Source: Streptomyces chumphonensis (GTDB lineage Bacteria > Actinomycetota > Actinomycetes > Streptomycetales > Streptomycetaceae). From it: a stretch of 64,000 nucleotides of DNA. The position numbers were made by a program, and so were the translations under genes. The notes under the pieces were generated by a model that was not told where the DNA came from, did not search any database, and saw only the letters and a list, made by a program, of their open reading frames with translations. The DNA is taken from contig NZ_JACXYU010000013.1 of NCBI RefSeq assembly GCF_014779715.1, forward strand, positions 84,986-148,985, given 5' to 3'. This document shows positions 41,412 to 50,322 of the stretch, piece by piece (position 1 is the first letter of the stretch; the number at the start of each line of letters is the position of its first letter).

Positions 41412-42599
41412 TCAGCTCTTCACGACGCGGCCGGCGACCTCGCCGAGCCCCACCCGTCCGCCGTCCGGCCCCGGCGCCCACGCGGTGAGCACGACCTCGT
41501 CCCCGTCCTCCAGGAACGACCGCGTGCCGTCGGGCAGTTCGAGGGGGTTCTCGCCCGACCAGGTCAGCTCCAGCAGGCAGCCGCGCTGGTGCTTCTCCGG
41601 GCCGCTGACCGTGCCGGAGGCGAACAGGTCACCGGTACGCAGCGAGGCCCCGTTGACCGTCATGTGCGCCAGCTGCTGCGCCGCCGTCCAGTACATCGCG
41701 GAGAACGGCGGCTCGGAGATCACCTGGCCGTTGAGCGTGACGGTGATGCGCACGTCGAACCCGGCCGGGTCGTCGGCGTCGTCCTTCAGGTAGTCCAGCA
41801 GCGGATGGGTGCGCTCCGGCGGCGCGACGCGGGCGGCGTCCAGCGCCTCCAGCGGCGTGATCCACGCCGACACCGACGTGGCGAAGGACTTGCCGAGGAA
41901 CGGGCCGAGCGGCACGTACTCCCACGCCTGGACGTCCCGCGCCGACCAGTCGTTCACCAGGCACACGCCGAAGACGTGGTCACGGAACGCCGACTGCGGT
42001 ACCGGCTCGCCCAGCCGCGAGGGCGCCCCGACGACGAAGCCGACCTCCGCCTCGATGTCCAGCCGCTGCGACGGCCCGAACACCGGCCCGTCCGGCGTGC
42101 GGCGCTGCCCCTGCGGACGCACCACGGGCGTCCCGGAGACCACGACGGTCCCGGCCCGGCCGTGGTAGCCGATCGGCAGGTGCTTCCAGTTCGGCGTCAG
42201 CGGCTCGCTGTCCGGCCGGAACATCTTCCCGACGTTCGTCGCGTGGTGCTCGCTGGCGTAGAAGTCGACGTAGTCGGCGACCTCGAACGGCAGGTGCAGG
42301 GTGACGTCGGCCAGTGGGACGGCCGTCAGCTCAGCCCGGCCCTCCCGCAGCCACGTCCGCAGCTCGGTGCGCACCGCCGTCCACACGGCGCGGCCCGCCG
42401 CGAGCAGCGGGTTCAGGGTGGGGGCGGAGAGGAGCTCGGCGTGCGGGGAGCCCAGGGCCGCCGCCGCGGCGCCCAGATCCAGCACGGTGTCGCCGAGGCG
42501 CACGCCGATCCGGCGCCGCTCCGGGGCGTCGGCCGTCGTGAAGACGCCGTAGGGCAGATTGTCCGGCCCGTAGAGGTCCGCTGGGGTGTCAGCTGGCAT
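41412..42599 (-). CDS. Fumarylacetoacetase
   Basis: 395 residues. Hydrolyses fumarylacetoacetate to fumarate and acetoacetate in tyrosine/homogentisate degradation. Conserved: FYASEHHATNVGKMFRP, NWKHLPIGYHGRAGTVVVSGTPVVRPQGQ, LDIEAEVGFVVG, VFGVCLVNDWSARDVQAWEYVPLGPFLGKSFATSVSAWI and GDLFASGTVSGPEKHQRGCLLELTW, which hold the metal ligands and catalytic His. N-terminal SH3-like part (NLPYGVF..RIGVRLGDTVLDL) is complete. No other tyrosine-pathway gene is adjacent. Confidence 0.94.
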   Translation of the reverse strand: MPADTPADLYGPDNLPYGVFTTADAPERRRIGVRLGDTVLDLGAAAAALGSPHAELLSAPTLNPLLAAGRAVWTAVRTELRTWLREGRAELTAVPLADVTLHLPFEVADYVDFYASEHHATNVGKMFRPDSEPLTPNWKHLPIGYHGRAGTVVVSGTPVVRPQGQRRTPDGPVFGPSQRLDIEAEVGFVVGAPSRLGEPVPQSAFRDHVFGVCLVNDWSARDVQAWEYVPLGPFLGKSFATSVSAWITPLEALDAARVAPPERTHPLLDYLKDDADDPAGFDVRITVTLNGQVISEPPFSAMYWTAAQQLAHMTVNGASLRTGDLFASGTVSGPEKHQRGCLLELTWSGENPLELPDGTRSFLEDGDEVVLTAWAPGPDGGRVGLGEVAGRVVKS

Positions 42600-42690
42600 G
42601 GAGGATGCCCTCGCCTTCGAGGTCGTCGCCGGTCAGGACCGGGCACAGGCTATCGACCGACGTGCCTCACGTGATCCTTATGTGACCGGA

Positions 42691-42696
42691 TACGCT
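42691..42696 (+). promoter_or_regulatory. -10 box of the polyprenyl synthase promoter
   Basis: TACGCT, a common Streptomyces -10 sequence, 85 nt before GTG 42782, in the intergenic region divergent from the fumarylacetoacetase gene. Confidence 0.4.
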
Positions 42697-42781
42697 TCCG
42701 GTGAGAACGCCACGCAGACGTGTACCCCGCAGTAACCCGCGGTGACCAGGTGAGAAATCGTCCGCAGACAGGAGAACCCCC

Positions 42782-43792
42782 GTGACCGTCGTCGGGCCCT
42801 TCGGGCTGAGCGTGCGGGACAAGGCTCTGGAAGCCGATGTCCAGGCCGGGTTGTCCGCCGTCGAGCACGGCCTGATCGCGGCGACCAAGAGCGACGTCCC
42901 CCTGGTCACCGACGCCGCCCAGCACCTCGTCCGGGCCGGCGGCAAGCGCTTCCGCCCGCTGCTGACCCTCCTCGCCGCCCAGTTCGGCGACCCGCACGCC
43001 CCCGGCGTCGTGCCCTCCGCCGTCGTCGTCGAGCTGACCCACCTCGCGACGCTCTACCACGACGACGTCATGGACGAGGCCGACGTCCGCCGGGGCGTCC
43101 CCAGCGCCAACGCCAACTGGGACAACTCCGTCGCCGTCCTCACCGGGGACTTCCTCTTCGCCCGCGCCTCCCACGTCCTCGCCGACCTCGGCCCCGAGGC
43201 CGTCCGCATCCAGGCCGAGGCGTTCGAGCGACTCGTCACCGGCCAGATCCTGGAGACGGCGGGCCCCCGCCCCGAGCAGGACCCCATCGACCACTACCTC
43301 GACGTCCTCGCGGGCAAGACCGGCTCCCTCATCGCCGTCTCCGCCCGCTTCGGCGGCCTGATGAGCGGCGCCGACGAGCGCACGGTCTCCGTCCTCACCC
43401 AGTTCGGGGAGCGCGTCGGCATCGCCTTCCAGCTCGCCGACGACGTCCTGGACATCGCCAGCGACGGCCACGAGTCCGGCAAGACGCCCGGCACCGACCT
43501 GCGCGAGGGCGTCGCCACCCTGCCCGTCCTCCACCTGCGGGCCCGCGTCGCCCGCAGCGGCTCCGCCGAGGACCGCGCCCTGGCCGGACTGCTCGCGGGC
43601 GACCTCGACGACGACGCCCGGCACGCCGAGGCCCTCGCCGGGCTACGCGCCCACCCCGCGCTCCAGGAGGCCCGCGAGTACACCGTCCGCTGCGCGGAGC
43701 AGGCCCGCGACACGCTGGGCCCGCTCCCCGACTGCGCCGCCAAGGACGCCCTCGCGGCGCTCTGCGACGCCGTCGTGCACCGCGCGGGCTGA
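42782..43792 (+). CDS. Long-chain polyprenyl diphosphate synthase
   Basis: 336 residues. Trans-prenyltransferase with first Asp-rich motif DDVMD (94-98, LYHDDVMDEADVRRG) and second DDVLD (220-224, FQLADDVLD), plus GGKRFRPLL for isopentenyl diphosphate binding. The residues just before DDVMD (LATLYHDD) have a small Ala-Thr at the floor of the product pocket, consistent with long products such as the C40-C45 chain of menaquinone. Its location close to nuo and the menaquinone genes supports that use. AGGAGAACCCCC precedes GTG 42782. Confidence 0.92.
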   Translation: MTVVGPFGLSVRDKALEADVQAGLSAVEHGLIAATKSDVPLVTDAAQHLVRAGGKRFRPLLTLLAAQFGDPHAPGVVPSAVVVELTHLATLYHDDVMDEADVRRGVPSANANWDNSVAVLTGDFLFARASHVLADLGPEAVRIQAEAFERLVTGQILETAGPRPEQDPIDHYLDVLAGKTGSLIAVSARFGGLMSGADERTVSVLTQFGERVGIAFQLADDVLDIASDGHESGKTPGTDLREGVATLPVLHLRARVARSGSAEDRALAGLLAGDLDDDARHAEALAGLRAHPALQEAREYTVRCAEQARDTLGPLPDCAAKDALAALCDAVVHRAG

Positions 43793-43805
43793 CCGGGCCC
43801 CGCGC

Positions 43806-43832
43806 GGGCGTCCGACCCTCCAGCGGACGCCC
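43806..43832. terminator. Terminator hairpin
   Basis: GGGCGTCCG (43806-43814) with CGGACGCCC (43824-43832), 9-nt loop, between the polyprenyl synthase and the convergent questin-oxidase-like gene. Confidence 0.6.
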
Positions 43833-43855
43833 TCCGGCTGCCCTCCAGCGGATGC

Positions 43856-44893
43856 CTACAGCGGGTCGATCAGCTCCGTGGCCCGGAGCGCCGCACTGCG
43901 GGCCACCACGTCCTCCGGATGCCGCGCCGCGACGTCCAGCACCGTGTCGGCCAGTTTGATCGCGTGCTCGTCCCCGTGCGCCGCCGCCCGGGCGAACAAC
44001 TCCTCGGCGCTCGCCGACCCCGGATGCGCCGCCCCCGCCGGACCCGCCGGACGGTAGGCGGCCGTCACCGCCGCCGAGGCCGACCAGGCCGCCGCCAGCC
44101 CCGGCTCCCACAGCGCGCGCGGCAGGTCCGGCAGCGTCCGCAGCACGGCGTTCGGCGCCGTCGCCGCGTGCACCAGCATCACGGCGCTGCCGTGCGCGTG
44201 CGTGGCGTAGTACCGCACGGCGGCGTCCACCAGCTCCGTCAGCCGCCCCGGCACGTCGTCCGGGCCCGAGACGTCGCGCGCCGTCGGCCAGTCCGGCAGC
44301 TCGGTCAGCTGGTCGAGCCGGTGGACGATGCCCCGGCTCTGGTCCGCCACCGGCGGCACCGCCCGCAACGCCTCGGCCGCCGCGTGCGGCGAGGACACCA
44401 GCGCCAGGTCGGCGGGCAGCGGCTGGTACCGGGCGGCCCAGTACCCCAGGCCGTGCGCCAGCTCCCGCAGCCGGGGCGCGTTCTCCTCCGCCCGCAACCC
44501 CACGACGGCGTGCCCGACGCGGATCACCGGATGCGTCGCCCCCGCCGCGATGCCCGGCAGCAGCCGGGGCCACCACGTCGCCAGCACCGCCCGCCACGGC
44601 TCGCGGGGGTCCGCCACCAGGAGCCGGTCGAAGTGGTCCAGCCAGTCACCCAGCCGACGCGGGTCACCCAGCGCGTCCGCCCAGGCGTCGTCCCGGATCG
44701 CGTCACCGGAGGCGGGCCGGTCCTCCAGCCGCGTCGTGTACCGGTCCAGCCAGCGGTGGACGCCGCCGCCCTCACCCCGCCGCACCAGCGCCTCGACGGC
44801 CATCGGCCCGTGGTTGCTCAGCCAGTCGTCGAACTCCGGCCCCGTCGTGTGCAGGCGCTCCAGCGCCTCGTCCAGAACTCCCGTGGTGTCCAT
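43856..44893 (-). CDS. Questin oxidase-like family protein
   Basis: 345 residues, helical and His-rich, with family-like segments FDDWLSNHGPMAVEALVRRG near the N-terminus, HPVIRVGHAVVGLRAEENAPRLRELAHGLGYWAARYQPLP in the middle and VMLVHAATAPNAVLRTLPDLP. The family is named for a fungal Baeyer-Villiger-type enzyme of aromatic polyketide metabolism; bacterial members have no established substrate. No tailoring genes are nearby, so a role in secondary metabolism is only a possibility. ATG 44893. Confidence 0.75.
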   Translation of the reverse strand: MDTTGVLDEALERLHTTGPEFDDWLSNHGPMAVEALVRRGEGGGVHRWLDRYTTRLEDRPASGDAIRDDAWADALGDPRRLGDWLDHFDRLLVADPREPWRAVLATWWPRLLPGIAAGATHPVIRVGHAVVGLRAEENAPRLRELAHGLGYWAARYQPLPADLALVSSPHAAAEALRAVPPVADQSRGIVHRLDQLTELPDWPTARDVSGPDDVPGRLTELVDAAVRYYATHAHGSAVMLVHAATAPNAVLRTLPDLPRALWEPGLAAAWSASAAVTAAYRPAGPAGAAHPGSASAEELFARAAAHGDEHAIKLADTVLDVAARHPEDVVARSAALRATELIDPL

Positions 44894-44950
44894 GAGGAAA
44901 CGCTACGCGCACGTAGCCCCCCACGAAACGGCACCGCGACCCGGCGCCCG

Positions 44951-45190
44951 TCAGCCCCGGACGGCGAAACCCAAGAACGCCACCCACGACCCCGCACCGA
45001 CCACGAACTGCGGCCCGTCCGCGCGCTTGGAGTCCCGGACATGCACCGCCTCAGCACACTCCGCCACCTCCACGCAGTCGTCGCCGCTGCTGCTGCTGTA
45101 CGTCGACTTACGCCACGCAGCGGCGACTTCGACGCAGTCTCCGTCGCCGCCGCTGCTGTAGCTGCTCTTGGACCAAGCCAGGTCACTCAT
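44951..45190 (-). CDS. DUF397 protein with duplicated motif
   Basis: 79 residues. DUF397 proteins usually contain one W-x-K-S-S/T-Y-S-S-x-x-G-x-x-C-V-E-V-A unit followed by VRDSK. Here the unit occurs twice in tandem, LAWSKSSYSSGGDGDCVEVA and AAWRKSTYSSSSGDDCVEVAE, before AVHVRDSKRADGP. Its ATG overlaps the stop of the XRE gene (ATGA). Such pairs act as small accessory partners of XRE/DUF5753 regulators, in development or antibiotic regulation. Confidence 0.85.
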   Translation of the reverse strand: MSDLAWSKSSYSSGGDGDCVEVAAAWRKSTYSSSSGDDCVEVAECAEAVHVRDSKRADGPQFVVGAGSWVAFLGFAVRG

Positions 45191-46053
45191 GTTCTCAGGG
45201 CTCCTCGCATCCGCTGCAACAGGCTCTTGGAGTCTGCCAAAGACAGTGCCTGCGAACGCATCCTGGCATACCGCATGTGCAAGGTGCTGATGAGTTTCGC
45301 CGTGGTGATGAAGTGGCCGATTTCCTGTCCCTCGCAGTAGGCGAACCACTTGTTGTCGGGCGCCTCGGCGAGGCGCATCGGGCCGTGGAGACCGGCATGG
45401 CTTTCCGAAACCTCCGGCATGACCTGGACCTCGACGTTCCGCAGACCGCCGATCTCCAAGACGTGATCGAGTAGTTGGCCCGTCACCTCGACCCCGCCGG
45501 TTCGACGCTTGAACAGGTGCTCTTCCACGATGAAGCTGAATGCGGTGTTCGGCCGCTCATGCAGCAGTCGCTGTCGGTCCGCTCGAACCGTCCACTGCGC
45601 TTCGATGTCGTCATCGCCCAAAGGTGGAAGATGATCGGCGTAGAGGGCTCTGGCATAGGCCTCGGTCTGCAGGAGGCCCGGGATGAGTCGGCACTCGTAT
45701 GTGTACAGGCTGATGGCTTCCGTCTCCATCCGCGCCCACTCGCGAAACCAACTCGCCAGTCCAGGGCGACGGGAGAGGTGACGGGCGGCTCCCCTCAGCG
45801 CGCCGAACGCGTCGAGGACCTCCTCGGCCCGCTCCACGAACGTGGCGGGCGGGAACCGGCGTCCCTGCTCGATGGAGGCCACCATCTGGACCGAGTACAG
45901 GACCCGGCGGGCGAACTCCTCCTGCGTCAGGCCGGCTCGTCTGCGGAAGGCCTTGACCACCTCGCCGAAGGCCTTGAGGCTGTCGGACGCCTCGGGCTCG
46001 CGGCCGCCGGAGGCGGAGCGCGCCGCAGCGTTGTCGTCCGTACCTGCCGCCAT
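45187..46053 (-). CDS. XRE-family regulator with DUF5753 domain
   Basis: 288 residues. N-terminal helix-turn-helix (about 26-80, AFGEVVKAFRRRAGLTQEEFARRVLYSVQMVASIEQGRRFPP) and a DUF5753 sensor-like domain (about 115-280, LYTYECRLIPGLLQTEAYARALY, FIVEEHLFKRR, FAYCEGQEIGHFI). Streptomyces has many of these paired with DUF397 partners, as here. ATG 46053 has GGGAGGTCCGGC directly upstream; GTG 46089 is an unlikely alternative. Confidence 0.88.
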   Translation of the reverse strand: MAAGTDDNAAARSASGGREPEASDSLKAFGEVVKAFRRRAGLTQEEFARRVLYSVQMVASIEQGRRFPPATFVERAEEVLDAFGALRGAARHLSRRPGLASWFREWARMETEAISLYTYECRLIPGLLQTEAYARALYADHLPPLGDDDIEAQWTVRADRQRLLHERPNTAFSFIVEEHLFKRRTGGVEVTGQLLDHVLEIGGLRNVEVQVMPEVSESHAGLHGPMRLAEAPDNKWFAYCEGQEIGHFITTAKLISTLHMRYARMRSQALSLADSKSLLQRMRGALRT

Positions 46054-46225
46054 GCCGGACCTCCCGTGCGTGTCGCTGGCGTCACCCAATCGTCACGCAA
46101 GGTCACAGAGTCTGTCCACGTTTCGTACCCGTACGCCGACCGAGCGTAGGAGTCCTCCGGCCCTATACTGCTGAGACGGCGACGCCCGGTACTCGTTGCT
46201 CTCGCCATCGAAGGCATGTGCCGAG

Positions 46226-46490
46226 TCAGGGAGAAGAGGGGCTTTCGGCCGTACTCCGCAGGTACTCCAGCGTGTCGGCGCAGACGAAGCGGGCGCCCCG
46301 CGGTCCCCACCGCTCGGTGGTGTGCGCGACCATGACGGGCGAGAGGTCCACGCCCGTCGCCCGTACTCCTCGCTGGGCGAGGTGGGCGAGGGCCCGTCCG
46401 GTGCCGCAGCCGAGCTCCAAGACGGTCGCCGGGTCGCCGAGCAGTTCGGGACCGGGCCCGGACTGCGACGTGCGGGCGGTCCGAGAAGAT
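46226..46490 (-). pseudogene. Remnant of a class I SAM-dependent methyltransferase
   Basis: The open frame reads GDPATVLELGCGTGRALAHLAQRGVRATGVDLSPVMVAHTTE..., with SAM motif I (ELGCGTG) and the acidic end of strand 2 (GVDLS), then ends after ADTLEYLRSTAESPSSP. About 85 codons remain of an expected 200 or more. A TGA lies upstream at 46491-46493 and no normal start codon is present (only TTG 46420). I read it as a truncated remnant, perhaps of the methyltransferases often found next to XRE/DUF397 genes. Confidence 0.6.
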
Positions 46491-46560
46491 CACAACGGGG
46501 TACGGTGCGCGGGTAAGCTCCCGACCGGTCCCCGCTCCTGCGCAGGCAATTGGCTTGGAA

Positions 46561-47328
46561 ATGCTCATAGTTGACGTGAAGGCTTTGCACCAGGGGTACC
46601 GGGGGAAGCCGGTGGTCCGGGGTGTCAGTCTCGGGCTTGGAGCCGGTGCCTTCGGGCTGCTCGGGCCCAACGGGGCGGGGAAGAGCACGCTGCTGCGCAG
46701 TCTCGCCACCGTGAGTGCGCCGACCTCGGGGACGCTCCGACTCTTCGGTCACGACGTGCGCACGCGCAAGGAGTTGCGCGCGGCGCGACGCGGAATCGGG
46801 TATCTCCCGCAGAGTTTCGCCCACCCGGCCGACTTCACCGTCACGGATTTCGTGCGGCACTGCGCGTGGTTGCGCGAAGTACCGCGACGTGACATCCCAC
46901 GTTCGGCGTCGGAGGCCATCGAGCAGGTGGAACTCCAGAGCCAGGCGGGCACCCCGCTGCGGAAGCTCTCCGGTGGCATGCGCCGCCGGGCCGGTATCGC
47001 CCAGGCCATCGCCGGCCGTCCGGCACTGATCATCCTGGATGAGCCCACGACCGGTCTTGACCCCCATCAGCGGGTTCGCTTCAGGGAGTTGGTGCGTGAA
47101 CTGGCGCGGGACAGCTGCGTCCTGCTGAGCACGCACCTCGTCGAGGACGTGGCACACACGTGCGCCCGTATGGGCGTGCTGTACGAGGGCACACTGCGGT
47201 TCGTCGGGCCCCCTGCGGAGTTGCAGGCGCTCGGCACGGCTGACGCGCCGGGGGACACTCCACTGGAGCGCGGGTACGCGACGGCCCTCGGCGCGCCTCC
47301 CGTCCAGGATCGGGGAGGCGCCCAGTGA
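46561..47328 (+). CDS. ABC transporter ATP-binding protein
   Basis: 255 residues. Walker A GPNGAGKST, Q-loop YLPQSF, signature KLSGGMRRRAGIAQAI, Walker B LIILDEPTTGLDP and H-loop LLSTHLVEDV are intact. The signature and GLLGPNGAGKST setting are of the ABC-2/drug-export class. ATG 46561 is chosen over TTG 46555; the ribosome binding site is weak. Overlaps the first membrane gene by 4 bp, forming a three-gene exporter with it and the next. Confidence 0.88.
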   Translation: MLIVDVKALHQGYRGKPVVRGVSLGLGAGAFGLLGPNGAGKSTLLRSLATVSAPTSGTLRLFGHDVRTRKELRAARRGIGYLPQSFAHPADFTVTDFVRHCAWLREVPRRDIPRSASEAIEQVELQSQAGTPLRKLSGGMRRRAGIAQAIAGRPALIILDEPTTGLDPHQRVRFRELVRELARDSCVLLSTHLVEDVAHTCARMGVLYEGTLRFVGPPAELQALGTADAPGDTPLERGYATALGAPPVQDRGGAQ

Positions 47329-48557
47329 CCGGATTCCTCATCGAGTTCCGACGGAGCCCGATGCGGTGGGCGGCGCTTCCGCTGTTCGCCGCTTCCGTAG
47401 CGATGGTCTTCTTCGTCGGCGGTTCATGGCAGGGCTCGTGGCCGGAGACGTCGGCGGCGACGACACGGGCGGCCGTGCCGTTGATGATCGCCGGGGTCGG
47501 CCTGGCCGCTCAGCAGGCGTCCCGGCTGCGCCGCAGCGGCTCCGATCTGCTGCTGGCCGCGCGCCCCCTGCCGCAGGTGGAGCTCACCCGGCTGGCCGCC
47601 GACGCCGCGTGGCTCTCTCTTGTCTATCTGCTGTGCACGGTTGCCGCCTGGGCGACGGCGGTGGGCGCGCCCGGCGGGCCCTGGCTCGAGTACCCGGTGT
47701 TCGGCCTGAGCGGCATCGTCTTCGCGCTGGCCCTGGGGCATGTGCTCGGCCGCCTCGCTCCGACCCGCTTCACCGGCGCGGTCGCGGCGATCGGCGGCTT
47801 CCTGCTGTTCAGCCTGGTCTTCAGCACCAACTTCTCCCCGCTGGCCTACACCGCCTTCTACCACGCGATCGACGTCCGTCTGTCCTCCGTGCATCTGACG
47901 TGGCGTCTCGTCGTCATGGCGCTGGCCCTGGCGGCCGCGTGCACGGTGGGCCGGCTGCTGGAGACCGGCGGTCGCAGAGTGGCGACCTCGGGCACCGGTG
48001 CCTTCTTCTCTGCGGCAACCCTCATCGCCGTGGCCGCCATGCCGGGAAGCGGCAGCCTTCTTCTGGCTGACCGGGAGGCCGAAGAGCCGGTGTGTGCGCC
48101 GGGTGGCGGTAGCTCCGTCTGCGTGTGGCCCGAGCACGCGGACCGTCTTCCGGAAGCGGTCGAAGCGGCGGGGAAGGTCGCCCGTGCCGCCGAGGGCGTT
48201 CTTCCTCCTCCTGCGCGGTACAGCGAACATGGGCTCGGGGACGGTGGCACCGGGGGCTTCACCCTGGACCATGGTTCCCGGGACCTCCTGCACACGCTCC
48301 TCCTTGAGCTGACCGATGCGCACAAGACGTGGTGCGAGGACGAGTCGGAGAAGGACCTGCAGAACCGGGTGAACGCGGGCCTCCGGCTGGAAGCGTGGCT
48401 TGAGGCGCGGGCGACGCGCTCCGCAGAGTTGCCGTCCTACGACTACGCGGGGGACGTCTCCTGGCAGCAGGAGGTCCGCGACGTGCTGACGCTCCCCGAA
48501 CCGCGCCAGGTCGAAACCGCCACGACGTGGGCCGAGGAGATGCGGGCACCGTGCTGA
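47325..48557 (+). CDS. ABC transporter membrane protein with soluble C-terminal domain
   Basis: 410 residues. About six membrane helices in the first 240 residues (WAALPLFAASVAMVFFVG, AAVPLMIAGVGLAA, AAWLSLVYLLCTVAAWATAVG, FGLSGIVFALALGHVLG, FTGAVAAIGGFLLFSLVF, LTWRLVVMALALAAACTVG, then GAFFSAATLIAVAAM). Residues about 255-410 are polar with several Cys and Trp, probably extracytoplasmic. Substrate unknown. Coupled by overlap to the ATPase upstream and the smaller membrane gene downstream. Confidence 0.7.
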   Translation: MTGFLIEFRRSPMRWAALPLFAASVAMVFFVGGSWQGSWPETSAATTRAAVPLMIAGVGLAAQQASRLRRSGSDLLLAARPLPQVELTRLAADAAWLSLVYLLCTVAAWATAVGAPGGPWLEYPVFGLSGIVFALALGHVLGRLAPTRFTGAVAAIGGFLLFSLVFSTNFSPLAYTAFYHAIDVRLSSVHLTWRLVVMALALAAACTVGRLLETGGRRVATSGTGAFFSAATLIAVAAMPGSGSLLLADREAEEPVCAPGGGSSVCVWPEHADRLPEAVEAAGKVARAAEGVLPPPARYSEHGLGDGGTGGFTLDHGSRDLLHTLLLELTDAHKTWCEDESEKDLQNRVNAGLRLEAWLEARATRSAELPSYDYAGDVSWQQEVRDVLTLPEPRQVETATTWAEEMRAPC

Positions 48558-49174
48558 CGCGAGAAGACGGAGCGTTCTCCCCGCTCCGCAGCCACCTGTG
48601 GTCCCACCACGGCGTACGGTCCATCCTCTTCATGGCCGGGTGCGCCGTCGCCCTGACGTGGTGGGGTGGGCAGGCCGTCCTGTTCCCCAACCTCAGTGGC
48701 GAGGAGGCGATCCCCGCCACCGGGGCCGCGTTCGTTCCGCTTCTCCTGGGTGTGGGCGTGCTGATGTCGACCATCGACGACATGGCGGACTTCTCGCACA
48801 CCGCCGCCCTGCCCCGGCGCCGCGTCCTCAGCCTGCACCTCGCCGTAGCGTTCGGATGTGCGACGACGCTCACCTGTCTCGCGCTGTTCCTGTCCCGGGA
48901 CGCCGCTGCCGTCCCCCTGGCCCTGCGGAACCTGCTCGGCTTCACCGGGCTCTCGGCGCTCTCCGCCGCCCTGCTCGGCCCCCGGCTCGCCTGGCTGTTC
49001 CCCGTGGCCCATACCGTGCCGACGTTCCTGATCGGGTCGCCGGGGGAACGCGGCGCTGACGCGCGGTGGTGGGAGTGGCCCCGTGCGGCGGCGGAGAACG
49101 GAACGGCCTGGGCCCTGGCCGTCCTCCTGCTGGTCGCCGGTACCGGCGCCTTCCTGTGGCGCGCTGAGCGGTAG
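48551..49174 (+). CDS. Small membrane protein of the ABC system
   Basis: 207 residues with about six hydrophobic segments (SILFMAGCAVALTWWGGQAVLF, GAAFVPLLLGVGVLMS, LHLAVAFGCATTLTCLALF, LLGFTGLSALSAALLG, WALAVLLLVAGTGAFLW). GTG 48551 overlaps the end of the previous gene by 7 bp, with GAGGAG upstream; an in-frame start at 48527 lies inside that gene. Likely the second membrane subunit. No sequence family recognised. Confidence 0.7.
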   Translation: MLTREDGAFSPLRSHLWSHHGVRSILFMAGCAVALTWWGGQAVLFPNLSGEEAIPATGAAFVPLLLGVGVLMSTIDDMADFSHTAALPRRRVLSLHLAVAFGCATTLTCLALFLSRDAAAVPLALRNLLGFTGLSALSAALLGPRLAWLFPVAHTVPTFLIGSPGERGADARWWEWPRAAAENGTAWALAVLLLVAGTGAFLWRAER

Positions 49175-49222
49175 CCCGGAGGAAGGTTCCCGGCGGGAGT
49201 GGGAGGTGACTGTTCAGCCACG

Positions 49223-50086
49223 TCATGTGGGCGCCAGCACCATGGGGCCTACATGGGCCCATTCCACGCGCCAGTCGAACGGATCGTCACCGTTCTTGTC
49301 GCTGTAGAACACGGTGACGTCGTCGTTCGAGCGGTCCACGCCGATGTCCCGGATCTCATGGTCGCCGCTCTGGTAGTTGAGTGCCCAGCCCGTGAGCAGG
49401 AAATCGGTGTGGGAGGGGCTCGGGATGGAGATCTGCCGGCCTCCGCGTGCGCTACCCCGGAGTATGCCCGTGCTGACGTTCGTTCCTGCCAGGGGGCGTG
49501 GCACGGCGATGAAGTCCACGAGGTAGCCGAACGTGTCGTCCCCGTTCTTGTCGCGCATCGCCACATGCAGGTCCTTGCCCCGGAACCAGACGCCGACGCG
49601 GTCGAGCTCGTGGTCACGTCCTCCGGTGAAGAACATCTTGAAACCCACGAGAGCGAGCAGCGGGTCACCCGAGGCACGGGGGCGTACCGGGGCGTCGCCG
49701 GCGCTTGGAGGGATCGTCAGGGGGCGGACGACGTGGTCCACGGCGCCGACGTCGCGGACCTGGTACCGCTGGGCCCCCGGAAGCCGCAGGAGCGAGTGCG
49801 AGACGCGGTAGAAGAACTCCTCGCCCGCCGCGTTGGCGTCCTGCAGGGCCGGGTGCAGTTCTCCGTCCGGAAGGGCGATCGGGCTGAGGTCCGCGTTCGG
49901 TGAGAGGTCGTGGGACGCTCCTCCCGCGAGGACCTGTATCAGCTGGATCTCGTGGTCGCCCGGCGTCGGATCGCCGACGTCGTAGCCCAGGTAGAAGCCC
50001 CGCAGGGCGGGTGTACGTCCCTGGAAGGAGGGATAGGGCTCCCCTCCCTCGAAGGGTTTTGCGAAAGCTGCCGAACTGACGAACAT
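49223..50086 (-). CDS. Hypothetical protein with DKNGDD-containing repeats
   Basis: 287 residues, no signal peptide or membrane segment. Three related units are visible: LRGFYLGYDVG..PGDHEIQLIQV, LVGFKMFFTGGRDHELDRVGVWFRGKDLHVAMRDKNGDDTFGYLVDFIAV and LTGWALNYQSGDHEIRDIGVDRSNDDVTVFYSDKNGDDPFDWRVEWAHV. The last two end in DKNGDD plus an aromatic, like a Ca2+-binding Asp-rich loop. The repeat suggests beta-sandwich domains, possibly ligand binding, but the function is unknown. ATG 50086 has GAGGAAG upstream. Confidence 0.65.
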   Translation of the reverse strand: MFVSSAAFAKPFEGGEPYPSFQGRTPALRGFYLGYDVGDPTPGDHEIQLIQVLAGGASHDLSPNADLSPIALPDGELHPALQDANAAGEEFFYRVSHSLLRLPGAQRYQVRDVGAVDHVVRPLTIPPSAGDAPVRPRASGDPLLALVGFKMFFTGGRDHELDRVGVWFRGKDLHVAMRDKNGDDTFGYLVDFIAVPRPLAGTNVSTGILRGSARGGRQISIPSPSHTDFLLTGWALNYQSGDHEIRDIGVDRSNDDVTVFYSDKNGDDPFDWRVEWAHVGPMVLAPT

Positions 50087-50301
50087 GTCGTCACTTCCTC
50101 GCCTGTCGGCATCCATGTGCGAGAACTGGGGATCGCGGTGCTGAGCCCTGGGGGCGGGAGCGATCCGGCCGACGCGGAGTCGTCTCTCCGCACAAGGCGA
50201 TGAAGGGCCTCACCATCTGCCCGGAGAACCCCTCCTCTCACCAGCGTAGTGCTGTGACCAGGGCGTTGCCATGGCGAGGCCGGACGGGAGAGGTGACCTC
50301 G

Positions 50302-50321
50302 CGCCTCGTCGGGACGAGGCG
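50302..50321 (-). terminator. Hairpin just after the ketopantoate-reductase-like gene
   Basis: CGCCTCGT (50302-50309) pairs with ACGAGGCG (50314-50321) around a 4-nt loop, immediately downstream of the stop of the - strand gene. Confidence 0.45.
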
Positions 50322-50322
50322 A

